Positions 44,801 through 55,766 of a stretch of 64,000 nucleotides of DNA are shown in pieces (position 1 is the stretch's first letter; each line of letters starts with the position of its first letter). The stretch is from NCBI GenBank assembly GCA_008828725.1, contig MEHQ01002062.1, positions 62,001-126,000 of the forward strand, in the 5' to 3' direction. Source of the stretch: Saccharina japonica (taxonomy: Eukaryota; Sar; Phaeophyceae; Laminariales; Laminariaceae). Under the pieces are notes generated by a model. That model was given only the letters and a program-made list of their open reading frames with translations. It was not told the DNA's origin and searched no databases. A program made the translations under genes and the position numbers.

Positions 44801-46593
44801 TTGCTATTAGCAAAGAGCTTGCCATCAAACGAGTAACCTCAGAAACAAAATGGTGTTCCTCTCTACCCTCAAGGTAGCATGTGTTCCTTACCCTATCGTG
44901 CCACGCATCCTTACCGATAGGGTGGGCTGGTTGTGTCAGCTGGGGGGCTACGGCAGTGGCCGTGAGGACGACGGGTCTACTCGCAGTGCGTCCCAGCATT
45001 GAGCGCGTGATATTTCCGGGATGAAACTTCAGAAGGTCGTTCGTGTTGCCACCCACCACGCATGGTACATACGACCACCGCCGTAATTCGTATGCCGTAT
45101 ATGTTACTACTACTCTTCTTGTTGCCACCTTTCTGGCTAAAATCTCCATCCATGCGCTAACAAATAATGTTGCCACTTGATAGAGTATGCATGCGTTAAT
45201 GAGAAAGAATGGTTGTAAGTACCACACGACCGAGAGAGCAATCTGCAGTTTGTGGCGACGGGAGAGTGTAATACATAGTTGGGGGTTGTGGTTCCAGGAT
45301 ATAGTTGTTAGTAATGTAGAGAGGTGCTATGATACCGCGGCGAGCAGTGTTTTTTGAAGCGAACATTGAAGGAGGCACATAGCGACGGGGCGCAAAGGAA
45401 CAACATCGGATGCATAGCGGCGCTCTACATATACATATCCAGAAGACTGCCAAGCGCTTTTCCCCCGTAGTTTCACCCACCCACCTACCACCCGTTTCTT
45501 TCTAAGGTGGGAGGGGGGAGGTTTTTACGATGCATTCCTGATTATGGTTCTTTTGTTTTGTAAAGGGAGGACGATTGAATGGTGCTGGACCATTTAGGTA
45601 CTGGACCGTCTGTTTAGGTACTCGGTCTTGGAGACTGCGTACGGTTTGCCCTAGAGCGGTCGAAGGAGGGAGAGGCGGCACACGGGTGCTACGATAGAGG
45701 TAGCACTTTTCGGCTGAATTGTTTCCTGGATGTTCGGGCTCCTGAATCCGAAATCATCGGACTTTCGTTACAAAATGTATTCCAACAGTTTTCATATAGT
45801 ATGCTTAGATCATGGGATTGTTCATCAGGTACGACTTATATTTGCCTCGAAAGTCAATGTTTGGGTGACTTACTATTAGTATACAGCTCCTCAAGTGACG
45901 AGCTCAGGCAAAACATGGTGCACGTCTATCGTAGCATGTATCGGCACCATGGTATGGGTGAAAACACGCGATAACCCGAAGTGCGAAGCCGCAGGTGACG
46001 AGGAGCGTCAGCGAGATCTCCTTCCCACCACGTCCAAAACATAGTAATCATAAAAAAGATCACCAAACCACCAACACTCGAAAGAGCTTGCCACAAAAAA
46101 GTAGTGTTGCCAAGTTTCTCGCTAGAACCTCAATGCGTTTAACAAATATAAATGTTTTCCCTTGATAGAGTCTGCATGCATGCGTTAATATGTATAATTT
46201 ATGCTACTACGCATTTTTGGTACTCGCTTTCACGCAGCTGGATTGCTAGCAGGATAGGTCGTGTCTGTCGTATATGGCATTGCAAGTGTCAGCTCTGTTC
46301 ACTGCATTGCAGCGAAGTATCTCTGCGTCGTAGTTTTGTGATCACACAATTGGTATCTCCTTAACTAGGATGAAGAATCGGTACGGACTGACTGGGTGTG
46401 CTGGATGTCGAAGGTAGAAAAGACGGATTGATGTTAAAAACACACACTGTATATAGAGGCTGCATACTTCGTATACAGCACATACCTGGCGACGGTCCAT
46501 ATGCTGACATGCGACTACTCTTGTTAGCATTGATATTATCATATACCAGGTAATATCCACGACCATGTGCGGCTTCAACGCCTGGATTATCCG
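38821..46593. repeat. Segmental duplication copy 2 (~7.8 kb)
   Basis: Same content and order as copy 1. Ambiguous bases at 39906 and 43229. The block at about 42340-42545 is a second copy of 43905-44095 (as 34064-34250 in copy 1) rather than the equivalent of 32485-32705. Confidence 0.93.
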
Positions 46594-47957
46594 CAGCTTT
46601 AATGGGATAACTTGCCGTTTCGTCTACGTTTTTTGCATGACGCTGCAATAGGTAACAAGGTTGTTTATTTTTTGTGGAACTGTTTCGTACGTGATTGCAA
46701 TATTTGGCATATATATACATCATGTGTCCATCCCATTTATTTGTTTCGCCCTCCTGTTCTCTCTCCATCTTTAGTCGTAACTCAGATCCGGGGTCACAAA
46801 GGTGAAAGTACGCTCTTCTCCTCCTTCCCCGCTACGGTACATATGATACGTGCCTTGCATTTTCGTACGAGGTATCAAACGTTCGTTGTTGAAAGACACA
46901 CATACATGTAACTCGAGGGTACCTTGACTTACAGACCTTTCTTTCTGAAAAGACTCGTGCGACAAGAATAGAGAGAGTTTTCAGTTTATGGTCAGGCGTT
47001 TTCTGGTCGGTGGGGTGGGACAGCTCGTTGGAATCACATTGCCTTGTATTACGGAATCCATGGGAGTCTTCGTGGGGTTAAGCGTAACATTATTATCTCA
47101 TATTCAGTTTTTGGGTGCGACTTACTGATACTGATAGTGTAGAGTTCCTTGGGTGAGGAGTCTCGACAGAAATAGTTTACGTACACATCCCTACGGCCGT
47201 ATAGCATGCATGCGTTAGGCAAGGAATGGTTGACAGAGAAGCTTCGAACGAAACCCTACGACACAACCCTAAACCGTAGCCCTATCCCCTAGTTCAAAAC
47301 GACAACCTCAAGTTATCTCAACCGATATGTAGAGCAAGTATGTCCTCTTCGTGTCTCGTACACATCGTCGGCCAACCTATGTAAATTTAAAACGGCTTAA
47401 ACGGTAACACGTCAACCCTCAAAATGCAACGATCAAAACGGTCCACGAACCGCGCACTTTCCCCACATCCTACTCAACCACACATTATTGCCGTTGGGCT
47501 GTTTACCTCACACATATGGCTCCTTCTCGAGGATAGGAACCAGTAGTATCAGGTACTACAGCTAGTAAGTGCTAATAATCGAAGTATCACACTCAGCTGG
47601 CATATAGACGAGTTTCGACGAAATTCTCGATCTCACAGCTGTTTTTTTCTTTCAATATATATACTTCGAGTATATACGAAGTATATATATTGGTGTACCT
47701 GGCCAGTCTACGCTAACGTTGGAATGTGGGAATTTATTTCTGCGAGAACGAAACGCTTACCAACCCTCGATCGATCTCTCGCTCTTTCAGTGTCGCGCTC
47801 GACGACCCAAAACATTTACAGCCGAGAAGATCAGTCTTGCTACACTAGTGGTTGCACTTTTGATCAATGCCGCCTGATAAGGGTGGTGCCTTACCATCTG
47901 AGCTCCGAACATGAAGAAGAGCTCCATATTATCTCGCTCGAAGCAGCAGTAGTACTT
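46594..47957. other. Sequence without recognised genes
   Basis: Contains a palindrome TATATACTTCGAGTATATAC at about 47658-47690 and weak family A-like remnants near 47140-47215. No supported coding region. Confidence 0.4.
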
Positions 47958-48243
47958 GAAGGGTGCTACGATTTATGTACGATAGATATAGCACTTTTTG
48001 GCTGAAACGTGATGTGAATGGCCGGCCTCCTTAGCCCCTAATAATCGTCAGGCTTTCAGTCTTGTGTTGCAATATTTTTCAGTGTATACTTAGGCCATGG
48101 GATTGTTAATCGGATACAGTAACACGTGACGTTTCGTTTCCCTTCCGGATCAGTTTTTTGGTGAGAGTGTAGAGCTTTTCAAGTGACCACTCTCAGACAA
48201 AAAAAACAGGGTGTGCACACCTCTATCGTAGCATGCATGCGTC
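47958..48243 (+). mobile_element. Family A transposon, target duplication ACTT
   Basis: GAAGGGTGCTACG start, GCATGCATGCGTC end, flanked by ACTT/ACTT. Confidence 0.87.
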
Positions 48244-48665
48244 ACTTTCAAGAAAGAGTTTTGCTCGCGCAATCCGACCGGTATTTCTATGCGCCACGTA
48301 GCCCTCGACAGTGAAAAACAAACGCACTACATGCAGCAGCGGCAGAGGCATCACACTAATCGATGGTAGACGCACCCTTAAGGGGCAGAAAATAGTACTC
48401 CTCTGGGCGGAAATGTATGAACCTTTTGTACATCAAGTTGAAGACGATGTGGTCCCTATATTAACGCCCAGAGTGGCGCCTCCGAAGGCAAAAACTAACT
48501 GCACTCCCACCTACCGTGGGATTAGGTCTTTATCTTCGTACAAACTATATAATCCCAGGGGTGTGGTGAGTCCCCATATATGATGGGTCTGTACCCAGAT
48601 CGGGCTGTTGTAGTTCCCCTGTTGAGAAACCCGATCAATCACAACTGTTACGGCGCCGAAAAAAA

Positions 48666-48963
48666 GACGCCTGCTACGATAGAGGGGTTGCCCAACCAGT
48701 TTGTTTCTGAGGGTGGTATCTTGAGGAGTCTCTACAACCTCACAAAAAAAAAACTGTGTTTTGAGGGAAAACCAAAACTCAATGCTCTACTAATACCCGC
48801 ATTGAGTTTTCATTTTATACCTAGGCCATGGATGGGATTGTTCATCTGGTGGCGGTCTGAGTTTTCTCTGAAATTATTGATTGGATGGGGTAAACAACGA
48901 GCTCTTCAAAATATCAACCATCCTCAGCAACAAACACGGTGCACCTTTACCGTAGCATGCTTC
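48666..48963. mobile_element. Chimeric family A element with two right-type ends
   Basis: Left part reads as an inverted right half (GAGGGTGG, GAGGAGTCTC, GAGGGAAAACC). The right part is a normal right half ending in CACCTTTACCGTAGCATGC. The usual left terminus is missing. Confidence 0.6.
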
Positions 48964-49139
48964 CCCATCATCGTGTACCTCAATTCAACTGAATTCAACC
49001 CCCAGGCCATCGTACTGCTCTCTTTCATTTTTTTCCTTTTAACTCAGGGGTTTGGGTGGATTTTCCAGAGCTCCTCAAGCGACAGGAGCGCCAATAATGG
49101 CAAGTAGCCCCCCTACCTCAAGGGTGGCGAGCATAGCCA

Positions 49140-49378
49140 CCTTGTAGGGATGGCGGCTCGTTTTCTGAGCTCCTCTCACGTGGTGAACTGCAATATCTCA
49201 CCTGAAACATGACTTCGAAGAGCGCTTGTTCACGCGAACCGAATAGAGTGTAGAAAATACTCCTACAAACAAATATCCGAGAAACCTTATCGTTCTATCC
49301 GGCAGTTACTCACTTGAGAAGTTCAACCACCCGTCACGAACTTTGGAGCCTAAAACAGCAACCTCTACCGTTGGGACG
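49140..49378 (-). mobile_element. Diverged family B transposon
   Basis: TTTTCTGAGCTCCTC, ATATCTCACCTGAAACATGAC, GGCAGTTACTCACTTGAG and CAACCTCTACCGTTGGGAC match family B in order. Confidence 0.6.
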
Positions 49379-49747
49379 AGTCTAGCCTCTTGGGTCATAC
49401 GTCTTATCGCAGTTCGCTGTATTGCTGTTGCAGTTCGGACGGCATACCCTACCCCGGGCCACCGTTCTTTCGTGTGGCCGCTGATGAAATACCAGCATTT
49501 GTTTCAGAAACGTTGGCTACTACTCTCTAAATCTCTAAAGGAGTTCACGAACGATGCTACTGCTTGCTGTAAGTCTTTTGAACGCGTGCTCTACGAGCTC
49601 TTTTTTTTTTCACCGTCGTTTTCTTGTTTCGGAGAGGAGATGTTTCTGAGTGATCAACGTTGAAACTCTTTCATGCTATTAATACTATGCATTGTTGAGG
49701 ATGGCAAGGCTAACAATTATATCAATTATAATACATCGGTCTATTTC

Positions 49748-49748
49748 G

Positions 49749-49783
<35 letters not shown>

Positions 49784-49784
49784 G
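49748..49784. repeat. (GTT)n microsatellite
   Basis: About twelve GTT units. Confidence 0.92.
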
Positions 49785-49846
49785 CTTTTCAAGTTTGTTT
49801 GATGTTACGTACCTGGTAGTCTAGGTGACTTACTAATTGTGCTAAT

Positions 49847-50090
49847 CGCGCGTGCTGCGATAGAGGTATATACCGCTTTGAATGGTCGGCCTCCCTCACC
49901 CAAAATTGTTGGACGTTCATTCTTGTGTTGTAATATAGTTCATAGTATACTTAGGACATGATATTTTCCATCGGTCAGAAGGTTTATTTCCTTCCTAAAT
50001 CAGTGTGCAGGCTACTGCAGGTATAGAACTCCTCAAGTGACCACCCTCAGACAATACATGGTGCACCTTTACCTTAAGGTAGCATGCGTC
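49847..50090 (+). mobile_element. Family A transposon
   Basis: CGCGCGTGCTGCGATAGAGG start; right end carries the CCTTAAGGTAGCATGCGTC variant; TAAT on both sides is a possible target duplication. Confidence 0.8.
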
Positions 50091-50408
50091 TAATGCTAAT
50101 TGCAGTAAAGACCGCCTCAATCGAGGATCCTCACAAATCAAATGATGCCTTATAGGGACAATTTCACGGCAGGGGTGGTGCCTTGCAGGGGCTGTGGCAT
50201 ATTTTCTGATCTCTTTCCATGAGGAGCTTCAACGTCTCACCGGAAACAACACGACCTTCAAAAGTGGTCTGTTCGTTTTACCAGACCAACCTTCTGATGT
50301 GCTACGTACTGTAGTCTTGAAACACTCACACTCTTTAAACAAGGCTGCATACTAACCGGTCCAGTTGAACCGCGGTCAGAACATATTGAGCGAAAACATG
50401 TTTAGACC

Positions 50409-51228
50409 TATGCCAATGGGAAAGCAAAGTTGGAAGTCGATCTTTGAAATATTTGCCTGGAATTTTCAGGCTGAAGATCCGCTCGTACCGCCGCTGTGGG
50501 AAAAAAGGAAAAAAATTGTTTGATTTTTTCATTTTTTTTTAACGGCTGCAGGCGGCGCAATTTTCTTTTTCTCATTGCAAATCGTCAACATCCCGATCAA
50601 AATCAGCTCGTGCGACGATAGACCTTCGATCTCGACGTAGACTCAGCCCACGGCCAACCCGCTTCGGGTCGGGCAAGGCCAACGAGTGTAGACGACGGCC
50701 TCGAAGGTATAAGGTGGATCCATGGTCTATGGGGCGAGAGATTGCCGGCGGCGTCCTACGCTCTTCTCCCAAACCCGAAAAAAAACCCATTTTTTTCCCA
50801 TTTGAGGCGGATGGAGAATTTTTGTCATCTGTTTTATGCACACCAGCGGCCAATTGTCTGTTTATCATGCGCCTCGCCAGCGCCCGCCACATATCACCGG
50901 CCATCGTGTGAACACGGTGACCCTAGGGTGGGTCGGAGCCCGTAACGAGCGCACCGCGTTCAGAATTCATGACGCAGTCGTTGGTTTTGTCGATCCATGT
51001 TTGTCGAGGACTCGGAATCTCGCCGCTTCGAACTAAGATCGGCTTGAGTTTTTCTCAAGCGGATCTTGTCCCAACATCGGCTTGAGAATTGCCTTTTTCG
51101 GGCTTTTCCAAAAGTTGGGAATATTCCGTTTGAAGAATCGGTCCCATAGCAAGCTTGTTGTGGAAAAATCTGGCGGGGATCTTGGGAATTCAAACTTTTT
51201 AGGGTAACTTTGCTTTCCCATTGGCATA
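50409..51228. mobile_element. Family J transposon, copy 2
   Basis: ACCTATGCCAATGGGAAAGC and its inverse at the right. If the perfect ACCTATGCC..GGCATAGGT ends are the termini, the flanks are TTAG/TTAG. It interrupts diverged family B-like sequence at 50160-50399. Confidence 0.85.
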
Positions 51229-51307
51229 GGTTTAGGTCTCTCTGACTCCTCCCACGATATAGCTATTGCACGTTTTGGCCCATAATTGTTTGACCGGGTG
51301 AGCTTTT

Positions 51308-51541
51308 GACGCATGCTACCTTAAGGTAGAAATGCACCATGTTTTTGTTTCGGAGGGTTTTATACCTTAACAAAGACCTGATTTTAGAGGAAACTATAAA
51401 TGCTATAAAAGCCGACGAACAACACCTCGGCTTAAGTGTAGAATTGAAAAAATCGCAAAATCCGACGACTTTGGACTAAGGCGACCCGTCATTCAGAAAC
51501 GGTTTCAGCAAACAAAGGCTAACTCTATCGTAGCACACGTC
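51308..51541 (-). mobile_element. Family A transposon, palindromic-end variant
   Basis: GACGCATGCTACCTTAAGGT start and CTATCGTAGCACACGTC end; flanks TTTT/TTTC. Confidence 0.8.
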
Positions 51542-51721
51542 TTTCTCAGGTTTACAACTATCGGCTGTAATGACAAACGTGCTCGTATATATATATATAT
51601 CCCGTGTCCCCCTTTTGTCGAAATTGAGGAATGTCTCGAAAGTAGTATGTATTTTATTAAACGATTCTCTCGAAGGGGAAAACCAAATACCATATCACTA
51701 ACTACCACGTGTACTAATTGT

Positions 51722-51923
51722 GACGCATGCTATCTTAAGGTAGAGGTGCACCTATACCTCACAAAAAAAAACTGATTTCGGACGAACTTAAAAGTGCTAC
51801 CCGATGAACAATACCATTGCCTTAAGTACACAAGACTGAACGTCCGACGGGTTTGGGTTAAGGAGCGCAACCCTTCAGAAACAAGTTCAGTCAAAAAGTA
51901 ACACCTCTATCGTAGCACTCGTC
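51722..51923 (-). mobile_element. Family A transposon with internal deletion
   Basis: GCATGCTATCTTAAGGTAGA start, lacks the GAGCTCCTC box, CTATCGTAGCACTCGTC end. Confidence 0.75.
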
Positions 51924-52364
51924 CCGTGTGGTGCACAGGAACGTTCGCCCACTGGATACAGATACCTCCCGAAGACATTTATCTGTTTGCATAAGATTTC
52001 CCTGGGCAAGAATGTTTCCTGAGCAAGCAAGAACCTTCCCTGGGCGATGGCGGGGTGGTTTTAAAACTAGCTCTTACAGCGCATACAGCGCATACAAATC
52101 GTTGGCCGGGCTGTGCGAGCAACGTTGCCCGAAGTCATATTTCGGATTATATATTTATAGAGCTTCTTCTCGTGTGAAGACCTAAACAAATATGCCACCA
52201 CCCTTAAAAGGGCATTGCTCCCCTACCGTGGGAGGACTCTGGGGGCCCTCGTGTAACACGAGTCGTTAGTAATACCTAGCTATCTGCACGAACCCCCGCG
52301 CGAACGAAGCTGCCCATACGCTCGGTGCAAGCATGTGACACACTATTTGTTTTGCGAGATTGAG
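51924..52364. other. Intergenic stretch with a family B-like right end
   Basis: 52140-52235 resembles family B (GAAGTCATATTTCGG, CTCCCCTACCGTGGGAGG). Nothing else recognised. Confidence 0.45.
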
Positions 52365-52624
52365 GACGCGTGCTACGATAGAGGTAGTCCCAGTGACACA
52401 TTTTGGCTGAAAATGTTTCTGAATGATCGGTCTCCTTAACCCAAAATCGTTCAACTTTCATTCTTGTGTTGCATTATGTTTCGCTGTATACTTAGGCCAT
52501 GGGGTTGTTGTCCGGTAGCACTTTTATTAGTTCCATTCAAAATCCGTTTTTGGGTGAGGTATTGAGCTCTTTGAATGGCCACCCTCAGATAAAACCAGGG
52601 TGCATGTCTATCGTAGCATGCGTC
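52365..52624 (+). mobile_element. Family A transposon, target duplication TGAG
   Basis: Complete copy flanked by TGAG/TGAG. Confidence 0.92.
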
Positions 52625-53418
52625 TGAGTTTGGTTCTGTCAATATAAGAGACGAATGCGCTTGCGGCGTTGCTGCATATGCTCTCAAAAAACACGTTACA
52701 TATGTCTCTTCTCCAATCAACGTCATATATCGACACGTGGAGCTTGAGGGTGCGAAGGATACCTTGCGATGCGCTTGGACGCTTGCCGCCCGACCTGACG
52801 CACGAAAAACACCGCTGTGTGCAACGGCTATCTCCGAAACGTTTAGATTGTTTCATTCAGGGAAGGGGTTGACAAATATCACTATTATCCCGAGAAATAC
52901 AATGACCGTTTATACACTAACATTCACTGGAACGATCCTGATATTTGAGAGAGAACTGTTATTTCGTATCTGGTACACAGGTTGATGGGAGCCTGCTGCT
53001 GCTGTTTTGTCGCTCGATGTTTCCTAAAAATCCTACAAAACTGTTTTTTAATGAACGGACTCGCGCTCCGGTGCGAGTACCCCCCTCAAGTTAATAAAGA
53101 TGCTCCCAATAGTTGAACGCTTCCGGGCAAGCGATTAGTTTTAGGAGAAATGCAAGCTGAACCCGAATAAGACTGCCGTCCGTTGGCTAGGTATCCACGG
53201 AAAAACCCTGGAAACCGTACACATCAAGTCCGCAGATGGGTAGCCCCGGTTGAAGGCCCTCCCGTCGCTCAGGAATACGATTGCGTTCAAACGTGCAGCA
53301 CCCCGGGAAAAATGGATTATGTCTACATAGTGTGTTAGTAGTGTGGCTTCTCAACTAGGGACCTAGGCCATATTGCAGGGCATGCCCTGTCGTGTTGCTT
53401 TACAAAAACATCGTTACA
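52625..53418. other. Intergenic stretch without recognised features
   Basis: Short open frames at 52737-52985 lack domain or splice support. Confidence 0.4.
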
Positions 53419-53543
53419 GACCTAGGCGATGGGGTTTCCCATCGGACGAAGCGTACATTTGTTTATACTACAAAACAGTTTTTGGGATTGAGGTATAGAG
53501 CCTTACAAAACCTTCAGCCGCACCTCTCTACCGTAGAACGCGT
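53419..53543 (+). mobile_element. Family A right half
   Basis: GGGGTTTCCCATCGGAC to CTCTACCGTAGAACGCGTC. Short GTGCGGTG/ACTACA tandem motifs follow at 53708-53770. Confidence 0.7.
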
Positions 53544-53771
53544 CTTATGGGAGAATTGCACGCCTATCGTAGCACCCATCCGTAATATAGCACGGCTCCA
53601 CGGCTCCACGGGGCAGTTTTACCACGAGATTACACGCCATATCACAAGTGTCCCCTTTCAACAGCGACTCTCCCGTATCCAACGATTCTTGCCTCTTAAT
53701 GGACGGTGCAACTATGGTGCGGTGTCAATACAGTGCGGTGCCACTACACAGTGCGAGCCCACTACAGTACG

Positions 53772-54035
53772 GGCGCGTGGTACGATAGAGGTATACCTTT
53801 TTTTGGCTGAAACATTTTCTGAATAACCGGCCTCCTGAACCCGAAACCGTCTGGTTTTCACTATCTTGTTGCAATACTGTTCATTCTATACGTAGGTGGT
53901 GGTATTGTTCATGGGTCTGATCGGGTAGCACTTGTAATTTCGTCCAAAATGTTTTTTTGGGTGAGATGTAGAGCTCCTCAAGTGACCACCCGCAGGAAAT
54001 ACATGGTGCACCTCTTACTTAAGGTAGCATGCGTC
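53772..54035 (+). mobile_element. Family A transposon, target duplication TACG
   Basis: GGCGCGTGGTACGATAGAGG start, GGTAGCATGCGTC end, TACG/TACG. Confidence 0.87.
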
Positions 54036-54209
54036 TACGGAGCAATGTCACAGTGAAGGGTGGGGCTGGTGCCTTGTTTGCAGAGCTCTTCAGATCTCGC
54101 CCGAAATATGTATGCCTTCGGAGACGTTGGGCCGCGCAACATCTAGTCGTATAACAAGTGTACTACTTGTTTAATTGTGTGATTGGAATAAGAGCTGCAC
54201 ATTGTCAGA

Positions 54210-54763
54210 TGGCAAGTGGGATTATATTAACATTAGAGGTAGAACATTTTGGCTGAAATATTTTCTGAATGATCAGGCTCCTTAGCCATATATAGTCGAA
54301 CTCCCCTATTATTCTTGTGTTACAACATTTTTTTCAGATGTGTAAACTCGGGCCATGGGATTGTTGTTCACCCCGCACGCACGTGAGCGCTTTCGCTTGC
54401 CTCCAAAAACTAATTATTGGGCGATTTAGTACTAGCATCTAGTGGAGCTCCTCAAGAATTGAGCCTCATAACACAACAAGGTGCACCTCTACCACAGCAT
54501 GCGACGCGTGCTACGTTAAAGGGGTGTACCCCATTTTGTCTGAGGACGGCCACTTGGGGAGCGCTATACCTCACCCAAACATTGCTTTTGGAGAAAACTG
54601 GATGTGCTACCCGACGCATAAGGCCATGACCCCAGTGTAAAAAGTAAAACTTTTGCAACGCAAGGAGTAAATTCCGGTGGTTTTGAGTTAAGAAGCCCCC
54701 GAAATTCATAAACCGTTTTTAAGCTAAAAAGTCCGACCTCTATCGTAGCACGCGTCATGCGTC
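54210..54763 (+). mobile_element. Family A transposon carrying a copy in its own terminus
   Basis: Outer right end is split: CACAGCATGC before and ATGCGTC after the inner copy. Confidence 0.82.
54503..54756 (-). mobile_element. Nested family A transposon, target duplication ATGC
   Basis: Inserted in the terminal inverted repeat of another family A element, with ATGC/ATGC flanks. Confidence 0.88.
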
Positions 54764-54820
54764 ACGGACGCGACGAGGATGACAGCTCTTTTGTAAATAT
54801 CTCGTCGGGATCTTCCCATA

Positions 54821-55313
54821 GACGCATGGTACCTTAAGGTAGAGGTGTATCATCGTCTTTCTGAGGGTGATTGGTCACTTGAGGAGCTCTGTACGTACTA
54901 ATAGTAAGTGAAAACATGATAGCTTGGAAGGAAATAAAAGTGCGACCCGATGAACAGAACCATGGCCTCACTATACAATGAAAGCTGTTTGCCACATAAG
55001 AATGAAAAGACCGACGATTTGGGGTTAAGGGCCCGTATTAACGAAGAAGAAAAAAAAACAATTTGGAAAAAAAAAAAATCCGCTTTTCATTGGTCAACAC
55101 ACGCACCAGCACCAAAGATTAGGATCTTGGGACATAATATTTGGTGCTGGTACGTGTGTTGACCAATGAAAAGCGAATTTGAAATTTATTTTTTCCAAAT
55201 TGAATTTATGTTATACTCGTTAATTCGGGCCCTAAGGGGCACCATCATTCAAAAACAAAAATAAGACAAACATTGCCATTGCTAACATACACCTCTATTG
55301 TGTAGCACGCGTC
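54821..55313 (-). mobile_element. Family A transposon interrupted by a foldback element
   Basis: GACGCATGGTACCTTAAGGT start and GTGTAGCACGCGTC end; flanks CATA/CATG. The GGGTTAAGG box is split at 55030. Confidence 0.82.
55031..55232. mobile_element. 202-bp foldback element, target duplication TAAGG
   Basis: Ends GCCCGTATTAACG and CGTTAATTCGGGCC. Core arms 55081-55116 and 55140-55175 are 35/36 complementary around a 23-nt loop. Flanked by TAAGG/TAAGG. Could yield a hairpin RNA. Confidence 0.85.
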
Positions 55314-55496
55314 CATGGAGTAGAGCCACCGCTCGCTCTGGGCGTGTACACGCTCGCCGTTGTTGAGATGATAAACGATTAGTTTCGAAAACCGTTCGAT
55401 GGGTGGGTGTGTGGGTGTGTTGTTATCTTACCATCCGGGTGATACGATAGAGGTGCACACCCATACAGGAGCGTGTGCCCGGTTCAATGCATACAT

Positions 55497-55766
55497 GTCG
55501 CATGCAACGGTAGAGGGTGTACCATGAATATTCTGAAGGGCGGTCACTTGAGAAGCTCTATAACCCCACCCAAACAAACGAGTTTGGAGGAAACTAAAAG
55601 TGTTATGTACCCGACGAACAATCCCATTGCCTAAGTGCATGGCATCACAAGAATGAACTGCCGACGGGTTTGGGTTGAGGAGCCTTTAACCTCTAATAGC
55701 CCCGTCATTCAGAAACATTTTCAGCCAAAAAAAGGTATACCTTATACCTCTATCGTAGCACGCGTC
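55497..55766 (-). mobile_element. Family A transposon
   Basis: GTCGCATGCAACGGTAGAGG start, CTATCGTAGCACGCGTC end. A loose extra right-end piece (GATACGATAGAGGTGCACAC) lies at 55440. Confidence 0.78.

Noticed and set aside
44571-45227. 218-codon minus-strand frame in segmental copy 2
   Set aside because: The equivalent frame in copy 1 is broken, composition is not protein-like and no domain is recognisable.
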